Positions 33,170-42,068 of a stretch of DNA of 50,244 nt are shown here, in pieces. The notes below the pieces were generated by a model. It was not told where the DNA came from, ran no database searches, and worked only from the letters and a program-made list of their open reading frames with translations. How positions within the stretch are numbered: position 1 is the first letter of the stretch; the number at the start of each line of letters is the position of its first letter. The DNA comes from Planctomycetota bacterium. Lineage in GTDB: Bacteria; Planctomycetota; Phycisphaerae; WQYP01. Where the stretch lies: the NCBI GenBank assembly GCA_021818445.1, contig JAKAEB010000026.1:1-50244 (forward strand). The letters are read 5' to 3'. A program made the translations under genes and the position numbers.

Positions 33170-35461
33170 TTACCCAGCACGTGCCACATGCGAATGAACA
33201 GCATTGATGGCTTTGCCTTTCTGCGGTGCGATGCTGACGCCGCGCAACGTAACGTTACCATTTACAATCTGAAGCCCGCGTTCCGCCGCGATATGGATGT
33301 CATCCAGAATAATGGCGGCGGGCGACTCCGGGCGACCCACGATAAAGCCTGCCGTCGTGGCCCCCACCGCACGCACGTGGGATATGTAAATATGTCGCCA
33401 ACGAGGCGTATACGGCCCGATAGGCGTCGGGTTGGATAATTTCAGCGCACGCCCGGGAATTTGGTATACCCAAGGAGAGGTGTCGTTGTAATAACTGCTG
33501 ATGAGAATAGGGATGTCCACATTCTTCATGTGCAGATTCTGGTAAAAAAGATTCTCAACCAGTCCACCGTGACCGTCCGACGCCTTCAATCGAACGCCCG
33601 CCTGCGTGCCATCAAACGTACAGTGTTCTGCCAGGACATTTATCAGTCCCCCACTGGTGCCGCTGCCGACGGAAAGCCCGTGGCCATGGTAAAAATGGCA
33701 ATTTTTAATGATAAAATTTTCTGAAGTTGGATGAATCAGCCGCGTCCGTCCCCCCGCCTTGATGGCAATGCAATCGTCTCCCTCATCAAATGTGGAATTC
33801 TCGATGAGCATGTTGTGGCCTTCAGGGTCCATTCCGTCCGTATTGGGGGAATGGACGGGTGCGGTCACGTCAATGTGATCTACCCAGACGTCGGTACAGC
33901 CGCCAACCACCAGATTGCACATGGGCGAATTTTTCAAATGCACGTTTTGAACCACCACGTGTCGGCAGCCGGCGAAAAGTATGAGGTAAGGTCGATGCGG
34001 CAACTTGTCGGCCGCCAATGACGGGGCACCACCCGGCTTGGATTTTTTATACATCGCCCACCATTTTGCGCCGTTGCCGTTGATGATACCGTTACCGGTT
34101 ATGGCGACATGATCGCAATGCACGGCTGTGATGCAGTTCTGGTAGCGGTGCCGACTAATGGGAAATTGCGAGAAATCGTCGGTCATCAGTAATTCAGCAC
34201 CACGCTGCAAATGCAGATTGATATTGCTGCGAAGCATGAGCGGAGCGGTAAGGTAGACTCCCTTGGGTACGACCACTTCCCCACCACCCAATGAGCGGCA
34301 TTCGTCAATGGCCTTCTGGATGGCCGCCGTACATAATATTTTACCACCGCTGACGGCGCCGGCTGTGACGATATTGATTTTTCGGTGGGGAAATCGTGGA
34401 CGATTCAAGACCAGATAGGGCTCAATGAGCCGACGCAGAACGACTTTCTGCGGAAACCATCGGGTGTGATGACCGGCGAGCACATACTGGGCGCTGATGC
34501 GCGCGGCCTGCCGGGATGAAATTGTTCGCTCCCAGTTGATGCGATGGATGGGGGAAGCACCGGGACCGAAGCATCCAAATTCAAAAAAACGGGTGGTCTT
34601 ATGATCCACGGGATTATGATGCCACGATATCCAACCCGCGGGTTTAATCGCGTTGGGCAGATAGCTATGAAGGAACATGACATTGGCATGCTCACCCCAA
34701 GGACGGCCGAGCAACACGCTATCCGGACCGGTATTGGATATGACCCTGCAGTGATTAAATACGAGGCCAAACTTCTGGGCAGCCGGAGTTTTGGCCGCTG
34801 TTATGAACCCGGCACCCAGGCAGTGGATGATACAGCGGCTGAAATAGCCTGTACCCGGGCCGAAGATGAAATCGGTCGTTCCCGTAATGCGGCAATTTTG
34901 AAAATAATTCCGTCCTTTATTCAGCAGCAGTGTGTCCTGCCAACTTTTGAATCGACAATTGTAAAACACACAGTGGGTGGCATCGATGCGCATCGCGAGC
35001 GCCTGACCATTGAGGCGTGTATATCCCGGGCCGCCCTGTCCGCCATCATTAACGAAGGAAATATCCTCCGCCGCAAAGTGATTTTGTTTCACCCAGACGG
35101 ATGCGGTGTTCCACATGCCCAGAGGCTTTCCATTGGTGCCCTTGTCGTATGCAATACGTGAATATTCAATCATGGTGTCAACCGGGTTTTGGCCCATAAG
35201 CGTAATGGGCGGCTTATTTGCCGGGATGATGATACGTTCATGATAAATACCGGGCTGCACCCGTATAAGGACCGGCCGCTTTTGGCCACTGGGTATGGCG
35301 GCAATTGCGGCGCCGATGGTCATGTAGTCATGCGGATTATTCGGCGAGACTACCAGCACCTTGGGTAGACGGGGCGATGCCATGGCAGCGCCGCCGGCCC
35401 AAATGGCAACCACCGCGGCACATGTGATTATTTTTTTGCTCCAGTCCATTATTTTAATCAT
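33170..35461 (-). CDS. bifunctional pectinesterase-polygalacturonase (CE8-GH28 fusion), second copy
   Basis: A 763-residue exported two-domain enzyme with the same order as the gene at 28311. Residues about 30-330 hold the pectin methylesterase (GIYHERIIIP, WQDTLLLNKGRNYF, GTTDFIFGPG, LLGRPWGEH). Residues about 365-763 hold the polygalacturonase (NTDGMDPEGHNMLI, DEGDDCIAIKAGG, HGHGLSVGSG, VRLKASDGHGG). The linkers are short. The signal peptide ends at AAMAS. Two ATGs at 35461 and 35449 could start the protein; I take the outer one. The two fusion proteins clearly share an ancestor, but their DNA differs throughout, so the duplication is old. Confidence 0.9.
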   Translation of the reverse strand: MIKIMDWSKKIITCAAVVAIWAGGAAMASPRLPKVLVVSPNNPHDYMTIGAAIAAIPSGQKRPVLIRVQPGIYHERIIIPANKPPITLMGQNPVDTMIEYSRIAYDKGTNGKPLGMWNTASVWVKQNHFAAEDISFVNDGGQGGPGYTRLNGQALAMRIDATHCVFYNCRFKSWQDTLLLNKGRNYFQNCRITGTTDFIFGPGTGYFSRCIIHCLGAGFITAAKTPAAQKFGLVFNHCRVISNTGPDSVLLGRPWGEHANVMFLHSYLPNAIKPAGWISWHHNPVDHKTTRFFEFGCFGPGASPIHRINWERTISSRQAARISAQYVLAGHHTRWFPQKVVLRRLIEPYLVLNRPRFPHRKINIVTAGAVSGGKILCTAAIQKAIDECRSLGGGEVVVPKGVYLTAPLMLRSNINLHLQRGAELLMTDDFSQFPISRHRYQNCITAVHCDHVAITGNGIINGNGAKWWAMYKKSKPGGAPSLAADKLPHRPYLILFAGCRHVVVQNVHLKNSPMCNLVVGGCTDVWVDHIDVTAPVHSPNTDGMDPEGHNMLIENSTFDEGDDCIAIKAGGRTRLIHPTSENFIIKNCHFYHGHGLSVGSGTSGGLINVLAEHCTFDGTQAGVRLKASDGHGGLVENLFYQNLHMKNVDIPILISSYYNDTSPWVYQIPGRALKLSNPTPIGPYTPRWRHIYISHVRAVGATTAGFIVGRPESPAAIILDDIHIAAERGLQIVNGNVTLRGVSIAPQKGKAINAVHSHVARAG

Positions 35462-35551
35462 CAAGCTAAATCCAATACGTGCGTCGTCGTTTTTTCAGTA
35501 AACGGAAGTCTCACCCAGTTTCAGGTGTGGCGAGAATTTATCGGTATACCA

Positions 35552-36676
35552 TCAGGGCGCTTGACCCGCGTAATGTCGCATTTGCCCGGCGAGCGACCGG
35601 ACTATTTTTTGCGGATTCCATCGATCGCTTCCAGCCAGGACCGCCGATACTGTAATCTTTGAAGCGGTCTTTGGAGATATCTGTTTGATCCACGCCGACG
35701 GATGGAGGTGTTGCGGCGAGGTGCATTGGAACAGACCGAACCGGGCCGTTTCAGGTGAGCGCTTATCCGTCCAGTGTTGGAACAAATTTGTATTCAGCGA
35801 TGCCGACAGGTGACAATGCAGAAAGATGGAAGATGCGTACGGCCCCCAGGGACGGCCGAGCCATGTATCACCCTTTTTGGCAAATGAACTGATGCGGCAC
35901 CGGTTAAAAACAAAACCAAAGGGATGGCGATGCGGTGTGCGCGGTGCCGTGACACAGCCGTAACCCAGGCAAACGATATGGCAATGGTTGAAATAGGCGG
36001 TGGCGTTGCCAAATATAAAATCGACGGCACCCACGATTCGGCAATGGCTGAAATACTGCCGATTTTTATTAAGTAAAATGGTATCCTGCCAACCCAGAAA
36101 TCGGCAGTGATCAAAAACGCTTCGGTCGCCGTCCACGCGGATGGCCAATGCCTGACCGTTATACCCATTGCCGGAGATGCCCGCATCATTGACAAAGGTA
36201 ATGTTGGCGGCGGAAAAATTATCAGATCGTATCCATGTGCTGGCCGTACTAAACGTACCGATCGGCTTGCCATCCTTACCTTTTTGATAGGCGATGCGTG
36301 AATCCACGAGAATGGTATCAGCGGCGTTAACGCCCAGAAGCGTGATCGGCGGTGCATGAGGTGGAATCACCACGCGCTGGTGATAGATGCCGGGCCGAAT
36401 CAATATAACGACCGGTCGTCGGCTGCCGGACGGGATAGAACGGATGGCGGCATTGACGGAATGTATGCGGCTCTGCGCTCGATCGGGCGAAACGACTATG
36501 GTACGTGGAGCAGCGGCCCGGCCAGTGCTGACGGCAAGTCCGACAGCTATCAAAGCGCCGACCAGCGCGCGGCCGGCGGCGTGGCTGCTGTGCGAACCTT
36601 TTACCCTTTTACCCTCCCGGTGCTGCGGGTAGAAATTTTTAGTTGCATTAAATTTCGACAATTGATGACACTCCAT
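35552..36676 (-). CDS. pectinesterase (CE8)
   Basis: A 374-residue exported pectin methylesterase, first gene of the pectinase run. After a longer than usual basic N-terminus (about 35 residues) comes a hydrophobic signal segment (ALVGALIAVGLAVSTGRAA). Catalytic marks are GIYHQRVVIP, GWQDTILL, GAVDFIFGNATAYF and the Arg in WLGRPWGPYA. The start at 36676 has only a weak GAAG site; a start nearer the signal peptide is possible but no better codon is evident. It lies downstream of a terminator that closes the pseudopilin gene, so it needs its own promoter, which I could not identify with confidence between 36677 and 36762. Confidence 0.87.
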   Translation of the reverse strand: MECHQLSKFNATKNFYPQHREGKRVKGSHSSHAAGRALVGALIAVGLAVSTGRAAAPRTIVVSPDRAQSRIHSVNAAIRSIPSGSRRPVVILIRPGIYHQRVVIPPHAPPITLLGVNAADTILVDSRIAYQKGKDGKPIGTFSTASTWIRSDNFSAANITFVNDAGISGNGYNGQALAIRVDGDRSVFDHCRFLGWQDTILLNKNRQYFSHCRIVGAVDFIFGNATAYFNHCHIVCLGYGCVTAPRTPHRHPFGFVFNRCRISSFAKKGDTWLGRPWGPYASSIFLHCHLSASLNTNLFQHWTDKRSPETARFGLFQCTSPQHLHPSAWIKQISPKTASKITVSAVLAGSDRWNPQKIVRSLAGQMRHYAGQAP

Positions 36677-36762
36677 TGATTCAATTTTTCTTCAAGCTGG
36701 AGGACGGCACGGTTGACGGCCGCAGTGAAGGATTCAAGCAGCAGGTCGGCGGACCGAGCGGG

Positions 36763-36791
36763 AAAAAAAGGGGAGGAAACGCTTCCTCCCC
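36763..36791 (-). terminator. rho-independent terminator of the pseudopilin-like gene
   Basis: On the minus strand GGGGAGGAA pairs perfectly with TTCCTCCCC around a four-base loop and is followed at once by seven T. It lies 37 bases after the stop codon at 36828 and separates this gene from the pectinase run. Confidence 0.85.
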
Positions 36792-36827
36792 TCGCAACCT
36801 CAAATTCTGCGTCCAGCCGCTAACCGG

Positions 36828-37880
36828 TTACCACTTCGCCTCGCCTGGCTTGGAAATTTCCAGCCGCGGCACCATCACTGTGTCGTAGGGTGGATTGATG
36901 GGATTGGTACCGGCCTGCGCATATGGCCCCGGGTGGTCGCCACCGTAACCGGTGAGTTCCTGTGCCTGGAAGCTTAAGCCATCACGCCCCAAATCGGTTT
37001 GGCTATCGTAGCACCAGATATTGTCATGGGCCTGGCCGACGTAGGGACTGGTTTCCCATTTAACATGGCCATCGCCAAAACCGACATTCTGTCCGTCGCC
37101 ATTATGGTTTGGCGTGTTATACACGTAGGGCCCGTAGGTGTTGGCCGATGGCAGCAGATTGGTGACTCGCTGGGTTTCGGTGCCCTGCCCGTTACCACCT
37201 TCGGGCACAGGGGCGATATCCGATGCTACCGGAACCGACGAACCTGCCTTGGAGGTCCACCACGGCCCAACTTGGCCATCGGCTTGCCATGGCAGGGCGA
37301 TGGAGTAGCTTTCGCCTTGTCCGCCGGTTGCAACCCCAAACTGGGTATTGGATAGGAAGCCGAAGCACACGTAGGCGGATGGGCTGCTGCTTCCATTGGC
37401 CACCTTGCTGGAATATTCCAGCGAGGGTGCGACGGCGTAGGGGTCTGATGGGCAGATAAAATTTTTGGGCCTCATGAGACCTTGGAGCACCATAAGCCAC
37501 ATGCATTGCATGGGGTCCGCCACCGGGTTCTGCAGTGCCGCAGTGGTGTAATAATATTGCATGACAGATTGCGCGGTATTGCCGGGTGCAGTCAGTCCGA
37601 CGCCTGCCACACCCGTCGGAGCGTTGTAATAATCGCCGTTGGGATTACCCGGAGTGGCGGGAAATACACCCTTGTTGCTTTGGGCGTAGATCAAAAATCC
37701 TTGGCACATGCTGCGGACATTAGACGAGCAAACCGTACGATTGGCCAGTTCCTTGGCTTTGGCCAGTGCGGGCAGCAGGATCGCGATAAGCAGTGCGATG
37801 ATCGATATCACCACGAGAAGTTCGATCAGGGTAAAGCCGCGACGACCCGGCTTGCGGGGTCCGAGAGGGGAGACTGACAT
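36828..37880 (-). CDS. pseudopilin-like protein with prepilin cleavage motif (planctomycete H-x-DG type)
   Basis: A 350-residue protein. [34 protein letters not shown] at the N-terminus is the type IV prepilin/type II pseudopilin cleavage-methylation signal plus membrane helix. Near the C-terminus, GFGDGHVKW is the H-x-DG motif common in the large planctomycete families of such proteins. These are predicted to be processed by a prepilin peptidase and exposed at the surface or used in secretion; individual functions are unknown. I choose the ATG at 37880 (MSVSPLG), with GGAGG ten bases upstream, over 23 additional upstream codons. Promoter at 38102-38129, terminator at 36763-36791: a monocistronic gene beside the pectinases, possibly co-regulated. 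Confidence 0.85.
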   Translation of the reverse strand: MSVSPLGPRKPGRRGFTLIELLVVISIIALLIAILLPALAKAKELANRTVCSSNVRSMCQGFLIYAQSNKGVFPATPGNPNGDYYNAPTGVAGVGLTAPGNTAQSVMQYYYTTAALQNPVADPMQCMWLMVLQGLMRPKNFICPSDPYAVAPSLEYSSKVANGSSSPSAYVCFGFLSNTQFGVATGGQGESYSIALPWQADGQVGPWWTSKAGSSVPVASDIAPVPEGGNGQGTETQRVTNLLPSANTYGPYVYNTPNHNGDGQNVGFGDGHVKWETSPYVGQAHDNIWCYDSQTDLGRDGLSFQAQELTGYGGDHPGPYAQAGTNPINPPYDTVMVPRLEISKPGEAKW

Positions 37881-38101
37881 GGAAGTATCCTCCGAGTAAG
37901 AATTAAGGACGATGCATGCCTCTTCTCTGAAGATAGAACAATGCACCAAACCACCGTCACATCACATCGCGGGGTAACACACCCGGCGACCAGATTTTTA
38001 ATTTCACGCCACACCCATGCGAACCGATGCGGATACCGCTGGAACACTCGTCGATTTGACGCATCAGCTCATATCGCCTGAGGGTAGCCTCGACAAACAC
38101 C

Positions 38102-38129
38102 ATCTTAACGGATCAAATTAAGTTGTCAA
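38102..38129 (-). promoter_or_regulatory. sigma70-like promoter of the pseudopilin-like gene
   Basis: Minus strand TTGACA (38124-38129), 16 bases, TAAGAT (38102-38107), with A/T-rich DNA immediately upstream. It predicts a leader of about 215 bases. Confidence 0.6.
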
Positions 38130-38176
38130 GTGTATTTCTAAAAATTTGTCGAAATTTTGTTTTTACACATACCATA

Positions 38177-38190
38177 TATATGCGCACATT
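38177..38190. promoter_or_regulatory. candidate operator, TGCGCA palindrome (site 3)
   Basis: TATATGCGCACATT is an imperfect palindrome centred on CG, about 57 bases beyond the centre of the -35 box at 38124-38129 and in the same relative position as the site at 26891-26904. It lies in the divergent region with the second isomerase gene. Confidence 0.4.
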
Positions 38191-38364
38191 AATGCTTTCT
38201 TGGTACGACGGAAACAACGCCCACCAAAGATTTATAATGAGTTGTGAGTTTGAGCCTTTTACATGGATTGAATGGGCCATATTCGGGGGCTACCAGCCGA
38301 AGTTGCGATAGGGTACCATAACCGACAATTTCAGTTGGATCAACACAATTTGAATAAAATATGT

Positions 38365-38393
38365 TTGATTTTCAACCATAATGTGATTATCAT
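38365..38393 (+). promoter_or_regulatory. sigma70-like promoter of the second isomerase gene
   Basis: TTGATT (38365-38370), 17 bases, TATCAT (38388-38393). It predicts transcription from about 38400, some 80 bases before the ATG at 38480. Confidence 0.55.
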
Positions 38394-38413
38394 TCGTAGG
38401 TAACAACAAATTG

Positions 38414-38444
38414 TTTGTGCGCATGTTTTTCATGCGCGAAGCGC
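38414..38444 (+). promoter_or_regulatory. operator-like site and overlapping leader hairpins
   Basis: TTTGTGCGCA (38414-38423) repeats the TGTGCGCA word just after the predicted transcription start. The same stretch forms a perfect hairpin, GCGCATG (38419-38425) with CATGCGC (38431-38437), and an alternative GCGC/GCGC hairpin at 38434-38444 that shares bases with it. Confidence 0.4.
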
Positions 38445-38479
38445 AAGTTGTAACGGAATTTCATTAAAGGACAGAGTTC

Positions 38480-39847
38480 ATGACACCGACGACAGCACAG
38501 ATGGGCGTAAAAAAAACACCACATGCGGCGGACCTGATTGTCGACCTGAATGCCATTGGCACGGCCGTAAACGATGCAATCCGCAGCCAGAAAATTTGCG
38601 ATATGCACACCCACCTTTACCCGCCGACTTTCGGTACGCCCGTCCCCAATCGAACCGGCAAGAGCGATCCCGCCGGACTCATGCTTTGGGGAATTGACGA
38701 ATTAGTAACTTACCATTATCTGATTGCTGAGGTATTTCGCGTCGTACCCAGTTCAGAACTCCCTTATGAAACATTTTGGAGTTGGCCGAAGCAGCGTCAG
38801 GCCGACCATATCTGGCAATACCTTTTTGTTGAAAACACACCGGTCAGCGAGGCTTGCCGGGGAATCCTCACGACCATCAACCGTCTGGGGCTTGATCCGA
38901 ATGAAAAGTCACTTTCCGCCTACCGATTCTTTTTCAATCGTATGGACCCGGGCGAATATATCGACCGAGTGATGGAGTTATCTAATGTGGCATCCATCAC
39001 CATGACCAACGCAGTGTTTGACGAAAATGAGCGTGCCCGCTGGCTGGCGGACGCGTCCGTTGGTAATGATCCGCGTTTCCGCAGCGTTTTACGGATTGAT
39101 CCGCTGGTAAGGAATTATCCATTCGCGTCCGAGAAACTCGAGCAATGGGGCTACAAAGCTGGTGCAGAATTGTCAGCTCCGTCAATGGCGGAAATCCGGC
39201 GGTTTTTGTCGGATTGGCTGGACCGCCAAAATGCCATCTACGTCGCCATGAGCCTGCCGCCTGAATTTACCTATCCGGCACCGGACACCGATCCGGTCGC
39301 CAAAGCCGGCCAGCGCGTGTTGGAAGAGGCCATATTGCCTGTTTGTGCAGAGCGCAAATTGCCGCTGGCGCTCATGATCGGCTCAAGCCTGCAGACTAAT
39401 CCCGCCTTACGCGATGCGGGCGATACGGTGGGCAAAGCGGATGTATCGACCGTGGCACGGCTTTGCCGCCAGTTTCCGTCTAATAAATTTTTTGTCACCA
39501 TGCTCTCCCGCGAAAATCAGCATGAACTTTGCGTGATTGCCCGCAAATTCGGCAACCTCCTCCCCTTCGGCTGCTGGTGGTTCCTTAACAACCCCAGTTT
39601 GATCACCGAAATAACGGAGATGCGACTGGAACTGCTTGGCAAGACGTTTGTGCCCCAGCATTCGGATGCACGCATTTTGGATCAGCTTGTCTATAAGTGG
39701 GATCACAGCCGGGAAATTATTGGCCGGGTGCTTACCGATACGTACCAGCGTACCGCCCGCACCGGGCGTCATATTTTACTGCGGGATATTCAGCGCGACG
39801 TTGAAGCTCTGTTCGCAGGCAATTTCAACGCGTTTCTGGCAAAATAA
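38480..39847 (+). CDS. divergent uronate isomerase (UxaC-like), solitary copy
   Basis: A 455-residue paralogue of the protein at 21178-22563, alignable end to end. It keeps the metal site (His43 and His45 in DMHTHLYPPTFG), the MLSRENQHELC segment, FGCWWFLN and the HSDAR motif, so it should be active. The predicted reaction is the interconversion of a D-uronate and its keto form. Unlike the first copy it has no metabolic genes downstream: a CLC gene follows after 249 bases. The ATG at 38480 has AAAGGA nine bases upstream. Its separate promoter and operator-like site suggest expression in the same conditions as the pectinases, or a different uronate substrate. Confidence 0.8.
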   Translation: MTPTTAQMGVKKTPHAADLIVDLNAIGTAVNDAIRSQKICDMHTHLYPPTFGTPVPNRTGKSDPAGLMLWGIDELVTYHYLIAEVFRVVPSSELPYETFWSWPKQRQADHIWQYLFVENTPVSEACRGILTTINRLGLDPNEKSLSAYRFFFNRMDPGEYIDRVMELSNVASITMTNAVFDENERARWLADASVGNDPRFRSVLRIDPLVRNYPFASEKLEQWGYKAGAELSAPSMAEIRRFLSDWLDRQNAIYVAMSLPPEFTYPAPDTDPVAKAGQRVLEEAILPVCAERKLPLALMIGSSLQTNPALRDAGDTVGKADVSTVARLCRQFPSNKFFVTMLSRENQHELCVIARKFGNLLPFGCWWFLNNPSLITEITEMRLELLGKTFVPQHSDARILDQLVYKWDHSREIIGRVLTDTYQRTARTGRHILLRDIQRDVEALFAGNFNAFLAK

Positions 39848-40096
39848 TTTCTGCTGTCTCAACCCCGCGGCGACCAATCCGGCTTATGTGGCGGTGACCG
39901 ATTTTAGTCCCGGCATGCCGGTGAAAGCGTCGTCTTTCATGTTGCAGCCTTGGCATTCAAACATTATCATCGGGTTCGTCCGGCCGATATCCCGCCAGCC
40001 TTGCGAAGCGGCGTGGCAGAGTCGCTGCCGATGACAATGACGGCGGGCAGGCGAAAGCCTGGGTATCGATGCGGAGGTGGTGCTTCATTGCATTCA

Positions 40097-41971
40097 ATGT
40101 CTGATACGCCATCACCGGGTGATGCGGGCGAAAGTTTACCTCGTGCCTCGCAAAATCCGTCTCCAACTCCCGATTTATCCAATGCATCAGCGAAGAGCCC
40201 GCCAGATGAGCTGGCCATCAACGCGGACGACGATTTGCTGGTACGGGCCCCGACCGATCCGACACGAGGCCTCCTAGGCCGTAGTGGCATATTTCTATGT
40301 TTTCTGGCCGTTATCATCGGTGTCTTGGGAGAGGTTGCTTCATGGTGCCTGTTCAAGCTGATCGGTTTTTTTACCAATCTTTGTTTTTATCAACGACTAT
40401 CGTTTGCGTTCAGTCCACCGACCACGGCGCATGTCGGGTGGTGGGTACTGCTGATTCCCGTCGTTGGTGGACTTATTGTGGGGCTTATGGCCCGCTACGG
40501 TTCCGAGATGATCCGAGGTCATGGTATTCCGGAAGCCATGGCCAGTGCGCTATTTCATGACAGTAAAATCCCGCCGCGGGTCGCCGTGCTCAAGCCGCTT
40601 TCGGCCGCTATCAGTATCGGTACGGGTTGCCCATTTGGGGCGGAGGGACCCATCATCGCAACGGGGGCGGCGCTGGGTTCCATCGTCGGCCAGATTATCA
40701 CCGTCACCAAAGAGCGGCGGCGTGTGCTGCTGGCGGCCGGTGCTGCCGCTGGAATGTCTGCAACATTTGGTGCCCCGCTGGCGTCCGTACTGATGGCACT
40801 CGAACTGCTTTTATTTGAATTTCAACCGATCGCAATTCTGGCGGTCGCCATTGCCGCTGGCGTCGCCGGTGCCTTGCGAATCGCCATCATGGGCGGAAAA
40901 CCGATATTTGCCATGCCCGCCTTGCCTCGGCCCACCCTTGAGGCCCTGATGATTTACGCCCTGATAGGCTTAGTCTGCGGTGCCGTCGCCGTTGCTTTAA
41001 CCCACAGCGTTTACTGGGTCGAAAATATATTCAGCAAACGCAGCAAACTGCATTGGATGTGGTGGCCAGCCATCGGCGGCCTGGCCGTCGGCATCTGCGG
41101 ATTTATTTTTAATCCTTCCATGGGTGTTGGCTACGTCAATATCAGCGATATTCTCGGCGGACACGTCGGCTTTCACTTTGTACTGCTGCTGGTGTTGACG
41201 CGCATGGTGTCATGGACGATCGCGTTGGGAAGCGGCACTTCAGGAAGCACCATGGCACCGCTGTTTAACATTGGCAGCGCTTTGGGAGCGCTGATCGGTA
41301 TATCAATCGTGCACCTTATTCCGCAGGCGGATTGCAATATTCGGGCGGCTGCGCTGGTGGGCATGGCGGCTTTGTTCTGCGGGGCCACATGGACGCCTCT
41401 CACGTCCATCGTCTTTGCATTTGAAACAACGTTGCGACCCAATGGGCTGGCTCCCATTGTCGCCGGTTGTACGACCTCATTTCTGGTCTCCTGTGCACTG
41501 ATGCGCGACAACATCCTGACGGAAAAATTTGTACGCCGTGGGGGACGGGCCCTTTTCAGGACGCAGCGAGATTTTATGGACCGCGTCATGGTCAGCGAGG
41601 CCTGCACGCGCGATCCGGTCTGCATCAAAGCCGACGAAACCTGCGAGCAACTCCGGATTAAATTAAGCAAGGACGAAAAATACACCTCATACGACGGCTT
41701 CCCCGTGGTGGATGGCCAGAATCATCTGGTGGGCGTGCTTACCAATCATGACCTGCTTTCTCCGGATATTGCCCCACAAGCCAAAGCGCAGGACCTGATT
41801 CGGCGTCCGCCGGTTGTCATTTATGCCGACTGCGCCCTGAGCAGGGCCGACCAGATGATGAGCCGTCATCGCGTGGGGCGTTTGATCGTGATGGATCGCG
41901 ACCATCCGTCGCAGATTGTCGGGATCATCACGCGTGAAGACCTGCTTACCGCCCATCGCCAGCGGAGTTGA
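40097..41971 (+). CDS. CLC-family chloride channel/antiporter with CBS domains (first of tandem pair)
   Basis: A 624-residue membrane protein of the CLC family, which moves chloride or similar anions, often in exchange for protons. The first 60 residues are polar and variable. Selectivity-filter segments are GHGIPEAM (ClcA has GSGIPE), GAEGPII, where the gating glutamate is kept, and GSTMAPLF near the third motif. From about residue 490 two CBS domains follow (VSEACTRDPVCIKADETCEQL to the end, IVGIITREDLL), which sense adenosine nucleotides in related proteins. The start is ambiguous: I choose the ATG at 40097 before the polar tail; the frame opens at 39950. The next gene is a close paralogue. 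Confidence 0.85.
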   Translation: MSDTPSPGDAGESLPRASQNPSPTPDLSNASAKSPPDELAINADDDLLVRAPTDPTRGLLGRSGIFLCFLAVIIGVLGEVASWCLFKLIGFFTNLCFYQRLSFAFSPPTTAHVGWWVLLIPVVGGLIVGLMARYGSEMIRGHGIPEAMASALFHDSKIPPRVAVLKPLSAAISIGTGCPFGAEGPIIATGAALGSIVGQIITVTKERRRVLLAAGAAAGMSATFGAPLASVLMALELLLFEFQPIAILAVAIAAGVAGALRIAIMGGKPIFAMPALPRPTLEALMIYALIGLVCGAVAVALTHSVYWVENIFSKRSKLHWMWWPAIGGLAVGICGFIFNPSMGVGYVNISDILGGHVGFHFVLLLVLTRMVSWTIALGSGTSGSTMAPLFNIGSALGALIGISIVHLIPQADCNIRAAALVGMAALFCGATWTPLTSIVFAFETTLRPNGLAPIVAGCTTSFLVSCALMRDNILTEKFVRRGGRALFRTQRDFMDRVMVSEACTRDPVCIKADETCEQLRIKLSKDEKYTSYDGFPVVDGQNHLVGVLTNHDLLSPDIAPQAKAQDLIRRPPVVIYADCALSRADQMMSRHRVGRLIVMDRDHPSQIVGIITREDLLTAHRQRS

Positions 41972-42068
41972 ACGCCGCCATGCTACCTCGGCCCATCCGG
42001 ACAAAACGTCGCCAGTACGCTTAGGGTTGTTGCCCGTGCCGGATCGCGCTATCATCTTCGCCTGACGC

